The notes under the pieces were generated by a model, which made no database searches, was not told the DNA's origin, and worked only from the letters and a program-made list of their open reading frames with translations. Below, one piece after another: positions 35,101 through 43,520 of a stretch of DNA of 64,000 nucleotides. Source of the stretch: Lachnospiraceae bacterium. GTDB lineage: Bacteria; Bacillota; Clostridia; Lachnospirales; Lachnospiraceae. The stretch lies in NCBI GenBank assembly GCA_017624235.1, contig JAGANL010000006.1, positions 62,001 through 126,000 on the forward strand. Reading direction: 5' to 3'. Made by a program: the position numbers and the translations under genes. Position 1 is the stretch's first letter. Each line of letters begins with the position of its first letter.

Positions 35101-35155
35101 AGCCAGGGAGATTGCAAGATTACAGGCTTCTCAGGAAGTAAGTGATAAGAAATAA
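32099..35155 (+). CDS. RND family efflux transporter (AcrB-like)
   Basis: 1018 residues with the RND plan: a first membrane segment (about 10-30), a large loop, a block of membrane segments (about 330-540), a second large loop and a final membrane block (about 840-1000). The N terminus LTKIALKRPVSTMLVVLALI is typical, and TM4 holds the acidic proton-relay residue in AIGMMVDSSIVVLESC. It exports drugs, lipids or peptides using the proton gradient; substrate unknown. It is translationally coupled to the adaptor. Confidence 0.95.
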   Translation: MNLTKIALKRPVSTMLVVLALIVFGITSIFGFRLELTPDMEMPMLMVITVYPGADPESVEELVTKEVESAGSEQSGVSTYMSRSAENMSMVMFQYDYEVDIDDAYMDLRTALDTVTSTLPDDCQDPMVIELSMDAMDTMTLSATAVGDIDLLSYVEDTLVPELETLTGVADVNVTGGKENYIKVELNSEAMKQYGLNMSGIAQTIGALDFTVPAGSVSQGTQDVAVSSSADLSGVAQIKNIPIVTSKGAVVPLSEIAEVSESQKDADSISRYNGQENISIGISKKQSAGTIGVTKDVQKVINNLQEKNDAVELEIIYNASDQIISSLSSVGSTLVSGVILSMFVLFLFFGDFRASMIVGSSMPISLFATMVCMNMAGFSFNIVTMGALVIAIGMMVDSSIVVLESCFRLKNTTSDYKKAADKGTGVVTASIIASTITTIVVYLPLSTMDGLSGQMFSQLGYTIIFAMVASLISALTIIPLLFSRFKPIEKKELPINKLLDKVNRGYDKLLRKLLYKKRTVLLAAVLLLIGAFVLAGQLNTELMPSMDEGAMAITASFRSGTKLETMDEQTKFLEEMVAADPNLEKYNMQISGDSATLTAYLTDDCKLSTSEVIEQYTRELANVTNMQISIEASGASMSGMMGGGIEVDLAGKNLDDLKLAARQVEKAMWEVPGVLQVSSDVAEASTKAEVVVDPLKSMNVGLASAQVAGELYNALSGTEAATLTRDGEEYSIRLEYPEGQYETMNDLMNMTLTTPRGTQVPLTELAEVRYTDAPVALTRVDGVYQVAITANTTESAKFTAQDAINKAVDDMKFPKGVERAQSTMDEMMTEEFTAIFQAIAVAVFMIFLVMAMQFESPRFSGMVMLSIPFALIGSFGLMFVANATLSMTSLMGILMLVGIVVNNGILYVDTANQLRQEMFVEEALIQSGQIRLRPILMTTLTTILSMLPMGLGIGEGSVMMQGMALIIIGGLIASTLLILLLMPTFYLIIYEGRGKRLKKKKAREIARLQASQEVSDKK

Positions 35156-35175
35156 CAGAAAAGTCAGATTGTATG

Positions 35176-35206
35176 AGTGAGACAGCTTCGGCTGTCTCAC
35201 TTTGCG
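35176..35206 (+). terminator. Terminator after RND efflux operon
   Basis: Eleven-base stem AGTGAGACAGC / GCTGTCTCACT closed by a stable cTTCGg tetraloop (35187-35190), then a short T tract. Confidence 0.8.
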
Positions 35207-35267
35207 TTAGGAATGGTGATTTATGAGCTTCTTGCCTGACACTTGTTCGATAATTGAATGAAAAATG

Positions 35268-35296
35268 TTGCAGTTTTCAGAAAAAATTGTTAAAAT
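35268..35296 (+). promoter_or_regulatory. Promoter of second chemoreceptor
   Basis: TTGCAG (35268-35273), 17 bases, TAAAAT (35291-35296), about 36 bases before the start. Confidence 0.6.
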
Positions 35297-35331
35297 GAAT
35301 TAGGAAAAAGGAAACATTTTTATGGAGTGGC

Positions 35332-37245
35332 ATGCAAATGAAAAAGAGAAGCTTTAGAATGATAGTCATTATTTTATTATTGCAGATTCTGGTTATGTCT
35401 GCAGTTTATATTTTTGTAGATGTTTCTATTACATCGAATATCAAAAACAATACCATAAAAAGTATGGAAACGATTGCACAGGAGCGTTCCAAAATAATCG
35501 AAAGCTATATTTTGGAAACGGAAAACTATCTGACTGCCTATAGTCGGGCCAGCGATATTACGGAACTCCTCAAGCACCCTGAGGATGCTCAGGCCGTAGC
35601 TAAGGCACAAAAATACACAGAGACATTCAGTGAAGACAGGGAGGATCTGGAGGGTATTTATGCCAGTGAGTGGAACACTCATGTGCTTGCGCATACCAAT
35701 CCCGAGGTAGTGGGAATTGTTACCCGTAAGGATGAAGCACTTGAGGCGCTTCAAACATCCCTGATCGAAGCGGAAGGGGTATATAATACTGGAATTATCA
35801 TATCGCCTGCAAGCGGGGAGCAGATTATTTCCGTTTATCGTGCATGCTATGATGAGTATAACAATCCGATTGGCCTTGTGGGAGGCGGAGTCTATACGCA
35901 GGGGTTGATCGACACCTTGGACCATCTTCCGACAGAGGGAATGCAGCAGCTTCAGTACTGTATGGTCAGCGCAAAAAACGGAGAGTATATTTTTCATGAA
36001 AATAAGGAAAAAATCAATACTGTTGCAGAGGAATCTTACATAAAAGAAATTTTGAATCAGCTGAAGAACGGAGACGGAGATGATTTTGGCTATTTGGTCT
36101 ATGAGGAGGACACGACCGGGGAAAAATATTTAGCTTCTTATAATTATATGAAAGACCGGGACTGGGTGTTTATTATCAATGATCCCTACGCTGAGGTTTT
36201 TCAATCTTTAAAAAATGTAAAGATGCAGCTTTTGGGAATCTGCATTGTAGGCATTTTGATTCTTACTGTATTTACAAACAGAATTGTAAGCTATTTGATG
36301 AAATCTCTGCAGAAGACTGTGGATACTCTTGGACTTTGCTGTAATTCTATTAATGAGAAAACAGAAGAGTTATATAGTCATTCGGATTATCTTGTGGGCA
36401 GTGTGACCGAGAATACCGCTACGATTGACCAGCTTTCCGCCAGCCTTGAAAGTACAGACAATATTATGGAGAGCGTGAAGGATAAGGTGGAGGATATCGA
36501 TCACTGGATGGAAATGTTACTGGAGGATATGAAAAAGAGTGTGGATTCCAGTGGTGCTTTGATTGAAAGCTCAGGTAAGATGGCAGAACAATCACAGAAT
36601 GCTTATGCAAGCAGTTATACAACTTTTGAGGAGACCAAAAAGGTTGTAAAGGAAACGATGCAGCGCATGGAGGATATTTCTAAAATTAATAAAATGGCAG
36701 ATGGCATTCTGGATATTGCAAAGCAGACCAATCTCCTTTCTTTGAATGCTGCCCTGGAAGCAGCCAGAGCGGGTGCGGCAGGAAAGGGATTTGCAGTAGT
36801 AGCGAATGAAATTGGAGAACTGGCACGCACAACGACAACAACAGCCTCTGACATTTTACAAATGTGTGAGGATATTAATGGAAGTGTAGAGGAGGTTCGT
36901 AAGTGCTTTGATACAATCATGCGATTTATGGAGCAGACTGTCATGAAGCAATTCGGGTCCTTTACAGAGAAAGCGCATGAGTATAGTGAAACGGTAGAAA
37001 TGATCCAGAAAAATATCATGAATCTGAATCAGTCTACGGATAGTTTGAGAAACTCCCTGCAGGAGATTTCTGCAAACATTTATGCGGTAAAAGAGATTAC
37101 CCATGAAAATGGAATGGCCATTGGAATGATTTCAGGAAAGAATCTGGATACGTCTAAGATTGCGGATAAGATTCAGGGGCAGTCCGACAGCAATAAGGAA
37201 TTGGTAGAGCAGCTTGAGAAGATCATTGTACATTTTCAGGCATAA
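35332..37245 (+). CDS. Methyl-accepting chemotaxis protein 2
   Basis: 637 residues: N-terminal membrane segment (about 8-30), extracellular Cache-like sensor (about 35-290, with [13 protein letters not shown] and [19 protein letters not shown]), second membrane segment (about 297-317), and a cytoplasmic coiled coil with signalling tip near residue 464-500 ([35 protein letters not shown]). A HAMP domain is not evident after the second membrane segment, unlike the first receptor. Starts at ATG 35332 or 35338 are both possible behind GGAG (35324-35327). Single gene. Confidence 0.92.
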   Translation: MQMKKRSFRMIVIILLLQILVMSAVYIFVDVSITSNIKNNTIKSMETIAQERSKIIESYILETENYLTAYSRASDITELLKHPEDAQAVAKAQKYTETFSEDREDLEGIYASEWNTHVLAHTNPEVVGIVTRKDEALEALQTSLIEAEGVYNTGIIISPASGEQIISVYRACYDEYNNPIGLVGGGVYTQGLIDTLDHLPTEGMQQLQYCMVSAKNGEYIFHENKEKINTVAEESYIKEILNQLKNGDGDDFGYLVYEEDTTGEKYLASYNYMKDRDWVFIINDPYAEVFQSLKNVKMQLLGICIVGILILTVFTNRIVSYLMKSLQKTVDTLGLCCNSINEKTEELYSHSDYLVGSVTENTATIDQLSASLESTDNIMESVKDKVEDIDHWMEMLLEDMKKSVDSSGALIESSGKMAEQSQNAYASSYTTFEETKKVVKETMQRMEDISKINKMADGILDIAKQTNLLSLNAALEAARAGAAGKGFAVVANEIGELARTTTTTASDILQMCEDINGSVEEVRKCFDTIMRFMEQTVMKQFGSFTEKAHEYSETVEMIQKNIMNLNQSTDSLRNSLQEISANIYAVKEITHENGMAIGMISGKNLDTSKIADKIQGQSDSNKELVEQLEKIIVHFQA

Positions 37246-37253
37246 AAATGTAC

Positions 37254-37273
37254 GGCAGGTAAAATCACCTGCC
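37254..37273 (-). terminator. Hairpin between convergent chemoreceptor and VanZ genes
   Basis: GGCAGGT / ACCTGCC (7 bp) around AAAATC. On minus it is followed by GTACATTTTTATG, so it could end the vanZ-like transcript whose stop codon it contains. Confidence 0.5.
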
Positions 37274-37813
37274 TGAATGACGGCGTTTGGAAAGAGACAG
37301 GGGAGCAAATATCGTTTTGCGTCCGATGAAGCAGAAAAACTGTGTGAGCAGAATGCCGGAAAAGATACCGATGCTGTCAATTCCGACATCCCGTATGGAT
37401 GGCCCGCGTCCGGCTACAAAGGACTGGTGATATTCATCCAGCCCGGCAAAGGCAACGCAGAATATACCGGCCAGAAGAAAAAGCCACAGACCGCGGATGC
37501 GGTAGACATAGAGGGGAAAGGCTACAGTGACAGCCAGAATGAAATATTCGGTTATATGTCCCAGTTTTCGAACATAATAGTGGATCTGATCTGCATAAAT
37601 CAGAATCTGCGCAGCAGTCAGTTCCCTGTGCAGGAGCCTGTCTGCCAGTTCTACAAGCTTTACGCTGACTTTGTGGCTGAGTCCTGCAGAAGCAGTTCCA
37701 TCCTGCGCCGAAAAGGCAAAAATCATGTACATGACTGCCAGTGCCGGCAGGAAGGAAAGCGGCTTCAGCAGGAAACGAAGCGTCTTTTTGATAAATAGCA
37801 GAAAATAGTGCAT
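37265..37813 (-). CDS. VanZ-like family membrane protein
   Basis: 182 residues with four or five membrane segments. The VanZ signatures are FLPALAVMYMIFAFSAQDG near residue 20-38, HYYVRKLGHITEYFILA in the middle, and AGLDEYHQSFVAGRGPSIRDVGIDSIG. AGGAGGT nine bases before ATG 37813 sets the start; the longer frame from 37873 lacks one. Relatives include VanZ, associated with low-level teicoplanin resistance, but most are of unknown function. It stands alone between the chemoreceptor and the formate/nitrite transporter. Confidence 0.88.
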   Translation of the reverse strand: MHYFLLFIKKTLRFLLKPLSFLPALAVMYMIFAFSAQDGTASAGLSHKVSVKLVELADRLLHRELTAAQILIYADQIHYYVRKLGHITEYFILAVTVAFPLYVYRIRGLWLFLLAGIFCVAFAGLDEYHQSFVAGRGPSIRDVGIDSIGIFSGILLTQFFCFIGRKTIFAPLSLSKRRHSGR

Positions 37814-38010
37814 AAAAGTACCTCCTATAACTCTGTACTCATATATCCTATAGCAATTTGTCCAAAGATGCAATGAGGAAAAGAATATGGCAGAGCTGTG
37901 ATTTCGTATGTGCAGGAATTGGAATTGCTTTCTTGGGTGCAGAGTGATAAGATAGAGAAGGTAAAATCAAGGAAACAAAAGAATAGAGAGGAACAAGGCA
38001 GGGAAAAAGG

Positions 38011-38862
38011 ATGGAGAAGTTGATGAATTCGGCTGCGGAGGCAGTAGAGGCTAATATTAACGGTGGAAAGGCAAAAGCAGAGCTTCCGCTTGGAAAGATG
38101 ATTCTGCTTGGAATCATGGCAGGAGCGTTTATTGCGCTGGGCGGTGCTGCCAGCAATGTGGCAGTGCATGATATTGCCAATGTAGGTGTGGCAAGGCTGG
38201 TAGCGGGAACGATTTTCCCGGTGGGGTTGATGTTGATTGTGCTGGTTGGAGGCGAGCTGTTTACCGGAAACTGTCTGATTACGATGGCAGTGATGGAGGG
38301 AAAGACAACGCTTGGAAAGATGTGCAGGAACTTGGTCGTAGTCTATTTCAGCAATCTGGTTGGTGCATTGATTGTGGATGCCCTGATTTTTTTTAGCGGA
38401 CAATTAAACTATACGGCAGGGGCGCTGGGGGCTTACAGCATTAAGGTGGCTTATGGCAAGGCAACGATTGCTCCGGCGGCGGCAGTGACCTCTGGAATTT
38501 TATGTAATGTGCTGGTGTGTCTTGCGATTCTTGCAGCAGCAGCGGCAAGGGATGTGGCAGGCAAGGTGTGGGCTATCTTTTTTCCGATACTGGCCTTTGT
38601 AGTCTGTGGCTTCGAGCACTGTGTGGCAAATATGTTTTATATTCCGATTGGAATGATGGCAGCCACCAATCCGGCTTATGTGGCAAAGGCGGAAGAGCTG
38701 TATGGAATGACGGCAGAACAGTGTGCTTCGATTACCGTGTTACAGAGTCTTCAGAATTTTATTCCGGTTACGATCGGAAATATCATCGGCGGTGCGGTGT
38801 GCATCGGTATGATGTGCTTTTTGATCTACCGGAAGGATTGGAATAAAAAAGCAGGAGCTTAA
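38011..38862 (+). CDS. Formate/nitrite transporter family protein
   Basis: 283 residues with six membrane helices, the FNT fold of pentameric anion channels (FocA/NirC). Signatures include AGAFIALGGAASN, FPVGLMLIVLVGGELFTGNC and the pore region FFPILAFVVCGFEHCVANM with its conserved His. In an anaerobic fermenter export of formate is the likely role, though nitrite or hydrosulfide are alternatives. ATG 38011 is the longest start; ATG 38023 behind GGAGAAG is also possible. A strong terminator follows. Confidence 0.93.
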   Translation: MEKLMNSAAEAVEANINGGKAKAELPLGKMILLGIMAGAFIALGGAASNVAVHDIANVGVARLVAGTIFPVGLMLIVLVGGELFTGNCLITMAVMEGKTTLGKMCRNLVVVYFSNLVGALIVDALIFFSGQLNYTAGALGAYSIKVAYGKATIAPAAAVTSGILCNVLVCLAILAAAAARDVAGKVWAIFFPILAFVVCGFEHCVANMFYIPIGMMAATNPAYVAKAEELYGMTAEQCASITVLQSLQNFIPVTIGNIIGGAVCIGMMCFLIYRKDWNKKAGA

Positions 38863-38911
38863 AAAAACGCTCCGGGCAGGTCTCAGCTGAGACTGTCTGG
38901 AGCGTTTTTTT
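38863..38911. terminator. Strong bidirectional terminator
   Basis: AAAAAAACGCTCC...GGAGCGTTTTTTT with an inner GTCTCAG/CTGAGAC stem. A and T runs on both flanks serve the formate/nitrite transporter gene and the convergent cyclic-nucleotide-domain gene. Confidence 0.9.
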
Positions 38912-38944
38912 GTACGATAGGAATTCACCACTATCGTACAAAAA
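38907..38944. repeat. 14-bp perfect inverted repeat next to terminator
   Basis: TTTTTGTACGATAG and CTATCGTACAAAAA around the loop GAATTCACCA. It shares the T run of the terminator. Role unclear. Confidence 0.7.
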
Positions 38945-38971
38945 GACGGTTATATACAGAGTAGAAAGGCT

Positions 38972-41233
38972 TTAGCTGCTTAAAAACTGATACTGTTTTT
39001 CTAAAGCCTCCGGGACAGGAGTACCGGATTTGTTCAGCTTCTGGAAAATCATATCCAGATGGTGTTTTTTCTGGGCTGTATGAAGATCATAGCGATCCAG
39101 CGTTTCCTTATAAAGCGGATTTTCATGCAGTCTGGTACGGATAGCAGCAGAAAACGGGCAGTAGGTAAAGAGGATGCCACGGGAGACTTTGTTTAAGCGG
39201 GGCGAACCGTTTCCTTCGTACTGGATCCAGAGCAGGTAGTCTTGTACGAACATTTCCCGATAGCTGTTTTTGGCCTTTTGCAGGCTGTTTTTGATTTTGT
39301 CCTTGGCATCGGTGGACAGTTCGTGATTCTTGCGGTAGAACTGGATATAGTCGAAATATTCGCTGGTCAGGGACAGATCGGTCAGATCGTTCCAGCGTGC
39401 ACCCTGAATGCGCCGGCACATTTCCCAGCGGTATTCTCCGGTCAGACGGATCAGCGTATTGCTCAGGTTTTCCAGATGGAAGACGGAGAGCAGCATTCGT
39501 GACGGAGTGGTACGGCGTCTGCCTTCGATTTCCTGCCACATGACACCTCTTGTCCCGAGGTTTGGCAGAAGGATGATATCCGGGAGAATTTCTACCTGTA
39601 CAAATTCCTTGGAGATACCCATCTCCGGTTTGGTGAATACGGTTTCGCGGTAGAAGGCGCTGTAGTCACTGCTTCGGATCGAATTTATGACATCGACAGC
39701 TTTTGCCGGAGTCACCAGAGTGCTTTCCAGATCCTTTAATACATTATGTTCGGAGAAGACCGGACAGAAGGTGGAAAGTCTGCCGAAGGTAGTCTTGTTG
39801 ACAATCGGGAAGAGGTTGTCCATTTCATACAGAACCTTCTGCTTGTTGTCATCGGCCATCCGGCGCTCTTCCTCCGCTGTGATTTTGCCGGATACGCGCA
39901 GTTCGCGAAGGTGTGCTTCGTAATCGGTATCAAATTCGTTGCGGCTTGGAAGCTTTTTGCCCTGATAGATGGCAAGCAGCCATTCATACATCGTATAGAT
40001 TCCCTGTGTCTCATTGCCATGATATTGTCCTGCAATGGAATAGAGATAGGAAGCATATTCTGTTCCGGCCAATTCTTCGTCCACATAGCCGAAATGGAAA
40101 AACATCATTAAAACAGGAGGAATGCGGCTGTCGGACACGCTTTGCAGGAAAGCATTTTTGTAAACCTGATAGAATAGCTTCGTAATCCGTAGACGGAGTT
40201 TGCGAGCCTCGTCATCGGCAGCATTTTTGTCCAGCATGGCCTTGTATCGGCTGATACATTCGGTAAATTCGCCTGCCAGCTCTTCGTCACATTTGCCATA
40301 GGCAAGAATCTGCTCCAGAGAATCGGCAAGAGCTTCGGTGCCTTTGGACTGGGCGGCCTCGCGGAGCTGTTCCGGGGGCGTTTCCTCCAGAATCCGGCAG
40401 CGTTCCAGGTATTCGGAACGTCGTTCCTGATAGAGAGAACGGTCAATATAGGGAGAGCTTTCAATCTGAATCAACTGTTTGCCGAGGGAAGCAGCTAATG
40501 GCAGCGTGTCTTCGCCAGCGCGGAAAGCACGATAGTACAGGTCGGTGAACAGATCGAAAAAATCCAGCCTGTTTTCGCTTAACAGCAGGCAGGAAACCTC
40601 CTTTTGATAATCGTCGATGACACCGCAGGTATCCAGTATCATATGTAAATCCTGACTGAGCTTCATGAGAAATCCGGTCAGAATAGAAGGCTCCTCAAAG
40701 GGAAGAAGCTTCTGGGAGGAAATTCCGGCAATGCCTTCATAGTATGAGCTCAGCCAGCCGGGAATGTCATCCTCCAGTGCCAGAGGCTCCAGCGTTTCCA
40801 AAGCCGGAAGTGCTTTGGGGGAAATATGAAAATGAGTGCACAGTTCCTTATATTCTTCATATTTGGATAAGAGGGAGTCATACAGACCGGAACAGTCAAA
40901 GTGTGTCAGCACATAATGATCCAGAATTTCATGACACAAGTGAGCGGCAGAAATAATGAAGAAGTGACGGTATTCCGGATGCTCTACCAAAATAGCAGTC
41001 AGATCCTCGATGGAAGCATAAGGGTATTCCGCCAGCATACAGTCCTCAAGCGCGGTATAGGCGACCGAATGGCAGTCGAAAGCGATGTCACAAAGACCGA
41101 TGATATCGCCCTTTTCCAGAGTCATTTCAAAACTGCCGGTGCGCCCCTGGATGCTGCCGCTTACCAGTACATACAGCTCCCTGACCGGCAGACCGGCTTC
41201 CAGGAAGCGGGTTCCCTTCACAATATTTAACAT
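38972..41233 (-). CDS. Large cyclic-nucleotide-binding-domain protein, rest unknown
   Basis: 753 residues. The N-terminal about 110 residues fit a cyclic-nucleotide-binding (Crp/cNMP) barrel: LEAGLPVRELYVLVSGSIQG, LEKGDIIGLCDIAF and LEDCMLAEYPY. Unlike Crp/Fnr proteins there is no C-terminal helix-turn-helix visible. The remaining about 640 residues are helix-rich and acidic without a domain I recognise; LLPNLGTRGVMWQEIEGRRR near residue 590-610 is a striking basic, conserved-looking stretch. No membrane segment. AGGAGG upstream sets ATG 41233; the frame open to 41344 is not needed. Possibly a second-messenger-gated or scaffold protein; inference. Confidence 0.8.
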   Translation of the reverse strand: MLNIVKGTRFLEAGLPVRELYVLVSGSIQGRTGSFEMTLEKGDIIGLCDIAFDCHSVAYTALEDCMLAEYPYASIEDLTAILVEHPEYRHFFIISAAHLCHEILDHYVLTHFDCSGLYDSLLSKYEEYKELCTHFHISPKALPALETLEPLALEDDIPGWLSSYYEGIAGISSQKLLPFEEPSILTGFLMKLSQDLHMILDTCGVIDDYQKEVSCLLLSENRLDFFDLFTDLYYRAFRAGEDTLPLAASLGKQLIQIESSPYIDRSLYQERRSEYLERCRILEETPPEQLREAAQSKGTEALADSLEQILAYGKCDEELAGEFTECISRYKAMLDKNAADDEARKLRLRITKLFYQVYKNAFLQSVSDSRIPPVLMMFFHFGYVDEELAGTEYASYLYSIAGQYHGNETQGIYTMYEWLLAIYQGKKLPSRNEFDTDYEAHLRELRVSGKITAEEERRMADDNKQKVLYEMDNLFPIVNKTTFGRLSTFCPVFSEHNVLKDLESTLVTPAKAVDVINSIRSSDYSAFYRETVFTKPEMGISKEFVQVEILPDIILLPNLGTRGVMWQEIEGRRRTTPSRMLLSVFHLENLSNTLIRLTGEYRWEMCRRIQGARWNDLTDLSLTSEYFDYIQFYRKNHELSTDAKDKIKNSLQKAKNSYREMFVQDYLLWIQYEGNGSPRLNKVSRGILFTYCPFSAAIRTRLHENPLYKETLDRYDLHTAQKKHHLDMIFQKLNKSGTPVPEALEKQYQFLSS

Positions 41234-41284
41234 GCAGGTTCCTCCTTTGATCAGAGGGAAAACATAGCATTCCCCTAAATTATT

Positions 41285-41304
41285 TATACTATAGTAATAG
41301 TATA
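41285..41304 (-). promoter_or_regulatory. Palindrome over the -10 region of the cyclic-nucleotide-domain gene
   Basis: TATACTAT-AGTA-ATAGTATA, a perfect 8-4-8 palindrome covering the -10 box and start region; a likely repressor site. Confidence 0.5.
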
Positions 41305-41327
41305 TCTCTTTTTTTAGGGTAAGCCAA
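41299..41327 (-). promoter_or_regulatory. Promoter of cyclic-nucleotide-domain gene
   Basis: On minus, TTGGCT (41327-41322), 17 bases, TATACT (41304-41299). Confidence 0.6.
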
Positions 41328-41407
41328 TAGAAAAAACGTGACACATCTGTACTTTTTTGAGGGGATTTGATACAATATTTTCAGAATGTAAATGCAGGAG
41401 GTGCCCC

Positions 41408-41863
41408 ATGGAACAGGACAGGCTCAGCAGGGAAGAAATCGTCGCCATGTATAAAAGTGATGTGGAGCGGCTCGTTCCCTATATTGCATGGCTGCAGAAG
41501 AAGGCCGGACAGCAGATTGCGCAGAGTTTTCACGGAGAAGGAATTGAGAAAAATTCTGTAACCTTTCCGGTTTATGATTCCACCATGCTCCAGTTTGTGA
41601 AGGAAGCAAAAAGGACGAAATTCATCGACCGGAATTATGTATATGTATATTCCAAATGGCAGATTCGGAATGTGAAGGATGAAAAGAGGGCCATTGAACG
41701 TGCCACACTTCAGGACATCGGAATATTGGGCGGCATTTTGTCAAAATATATTATCAAGGGTATGACCAAAGGCAGCGTATGGCAGGAAGGTGTAGAGAAT
41801 GGCGTGCTTCTGGCAGTGCTCGAGAAGATGAAGGAATTGATGGATTTTTGGGATAAAGCGTAA
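41408..41863 (+). CDS. Unknown 151-residue soluble protein
   Basis: AGGAGGTG at 41397-41404 precedes ATG 41408. The protein starts MEQDRLSREEIVAMYKSDVE and looks mostly helical with a central YDSTMLQFVKEAKRTKFIDR segment that may include strands; the C terminus is helical (LLAVLEKMKELMDFWDKA). No membrane segment, signal peptide, cysteine cluster or recognisable motif. It is followed after 27 bases by a TetR regulator, so the two are probably co-transcribed, and is divergent from the cyclic-nucleotide-domain gene. The regulator may control one or both. Confidence 0.7.
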   Translation: MEQDRLSREEIVAMYKSDVERLVPYIAWLQKKAGQQIAQSFHGEGIEKNSVTFPVYDSTMLQFVKEAKRTKFIDRNYVYVYSKWQIRNVKDEKRAIERATLQDIGILGGILSKYIIKGMTKGSVWQEGVENGVLLAVLEKMKELMDFWDKA

Positions 41864-41890
41864 TAGATGGGAAGGACAGGAGTTACAGGC

Positions 41891-42484
41891 ATGGGAGAAA
41901 AGTCGGTACAGAAGAAGCAGTATATTGTTGAGACTGCCAGAAAGGTATTCATGGAGAAGGGGTATAAGAATGTGACCATGAAGGATATCGTTGAGGCATG
42001 TGAAATCAGCCGGGGCGGTCTTTATCTTTATTTTGACAGCACCGCAGAAATTTTTCTGGAAGTCTTGAAGATGGAAGCGGAGGAAAAGGATGACGTTTTT
42101 TCGGAAAATGTAACCGAAGAGACGATGGTGACAGATATTCTGTTAATGTTTCTGAAGGAGCAGAAAAAGGAACTGCTTCGCAGGAAGAACAATCTGACCA
42201 TAGCATCCTATGAATTTTTCTTTGAAAACAATAAGAAAAAGGACATACGGGAGGAATACCCGAAGCGGAAGTTTGAACAGGCAGTGGAGTCTCTGGCCGC
42301 TCTGGTGGAGGCAGGCATACAGAGCGGGGAATTTTATGAGGTGGATGCAGAGACGATGGCTCGAAATATCATGTTCCTAATTGAAGGAATGAGGGTTTCT
42401 TCGCAGACGATGGGGATTTCGGAAGAAGCCGTGGACAGGGAATTTGCCTATATTGTGCAGAATCTGGTAATTGAGGAAGAGTAG
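41891..42484 (+). CDS. TetR/AcrR-family regulator
   Basis: 197 residues. Helix-turn-helix near residue 15-50 with VTMKDIVEACEISRGGLYLY; the rest is a helical ligand domain. AGGAG at 41878-41882 lies eight bases before ATG 41891, better than the in-frame ATG 41867. No classic pump gene is adjacent, so its targets may be the upstream small gene or the downstream aspartoacylase pair. Confidence 0.88.
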   Translation: MGEKSVQKKQYIVETARKVFMEKGYKNVTMKDIVEACEISRGGLYLYFDSTAEIFLEVLKMEAEEKDDVFSENVTEETMVTDILLMFLKEQKKELLRRKNNLTIASYEFFFENNKKKDIREEYPKRKFEQAVESLAALVEAGIQSGEFYEVDAETMARNIMFLIEGMRVSSQTMGISEEAVDREFAYIVQNLVIEEE

Positions 42485-42486
42485 GG

Positions 42487-42522
42487 AAAATGCTTCAAGG
42501 ATGAAAATCTTTGAGGCATTTT
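42487..42522 (+). terminator. Terminator after TetR gene
   Basis: Sixteen-base stem AAAATGCTTCAAGGAT / ATCTTTGAGGCATTTT with two G-T pairs and a GAAA loop. It isolates the regulator from the next gene pair. Confidence 0.8.
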
Positions 42523-42554
42523 GTGCGAAAAGATGAAAACAGGAGAGGGATGCA

Positions 42555-43520
42555 ATGATACAGACAGTGGTTTCTGCCGGGCTTCCGGTAGGAGAAAATC
42601 TGATGATTCAAAAGAAAAGAATGATGGGAAAGCAAACGGAGGGGCCGGGAAGCTTTGGCCGGATCAGCATCGTGACGGGAATACACGGTGATGAGCTGGA
42701 AGGGCAGTATGTCTGCTATGAGCTGGCACGCAGACTGGAAGAGGCTTCGGAACAGTTGTACGGGATCGTGGATATTTATCCGGCCTTAAATCCGCTTGGT
42801 ATGGATACCAGGCATCGTGCCATTCCGCAGTTTGAGATGGATATGAACCGTATTTTCCCGGGAAACCGGGACGGTGCCGTTATGGAGCGGGTTGCTGCAT
42901 CGGTAGTAGAGGACCTGATCGGTTCGGATGTCTGCATCGATGTGCATTCCAGCAACGCCTTTAACAGAGAGGTGACCCAGGTGCGGATCAGTCAGGATTT
43001 TAAGGAAAGGCTTCTGCCGTTTGCAAAGCTTTTGAATACGGAGATGATCTGGCTGAATGCAACGGAAACCGTACATGAATCGACTCTGGCACATTCCATG
43101 AATATGCTGGGAGTACCGACCCTGGTCGTGGAAATGGGACTGGGTGCTGCTATCAATATGGACTACGGAAACCGGATTGTGGACGGCATCCTGAATCTGA
43201 TGCGGGAAATGGGGCTGTGGAAGGGAGCTGTCGGGCAAATCAGACAGCCGGCCGTTGTTCTGGACAGTGCCATTCAGTTTATACGGGCGCAGAAGGAAGG
43301 AATTTTTCTGCCGTCAATAAGCCATGAGGCACGTGTGGAAAAGGGAGAGGTTCTGGGGCGTATCGTGGATGTACTGCATACCAGCGTACAGGAAGAGATT
43401 ACAGCGCCCTGCGACGGAATGGTCTTTACACTGAGAGAATACCCTATGGTGTATGAGGGGGCGCTGCTGATGCGGATTTTGATGGAACAGGGAGAGGAGT
43501 CAGGACAGTCATGTACTTAA
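42555..43520 (+). CDS. Succinylglutamate desuccinylase/aspartoacylase-family zinc enzyme
   Basis: 321 residues, M14-like amidohydrolase. The zinc site is intact: H44 and E47 in TGIHGDELEG and H131 in CIDVHSS. The substrate Arg is in DMNRIFPGN (about R99) and the catalytic Glu at 193 in TLVVEMGLG. The last about 80 residues form a lipoyl-like beta domain (EARVEKGEVLGRIVDVLHTS, EITAPCDGMVFTLREYPMV). It should cleave an amide of an N-acyl amino acid or a related compound; the substrate is unknown. AGGAGAGGG upstream gives the start. It overlaps the next, homologous gene by 10 bases. Confidence 0.92.
   Translation: MIQTVVSAGLPVGENLMIQKKRMMGKQTEGPGSFGRISIVTGIHGDELEGQYVCYELARRLEEASEQLYGIVDIYPALNPLGMDTRHRAIPQFEMDMNRIFPGNRDGAVMERVAASVVEDLIGSDVCIDVHSSNAFNREVTQVRISQDFKERLLPFAKLLNTEMIWLNATETVHESTLAHSMNMLGVPTLVVEMGLGAAINMDYGNRIVDGILNLMREMGLWKGAVGQIRQPAVVLDSAIQFIRAQKEGIFLPSISHEARVEKGEVLGRIVDVLHTSVQEEITAPCDGMVFTLREYPMVYEGALLMRILMEQGEESGQSCT

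Noticed and set aside
37277-37798. 173-codon plus frame opposite the VanZ-like gene
   Set aside because: No ribosome binding site and low-quality sequence; the minus frame has clear VanZ motifs.
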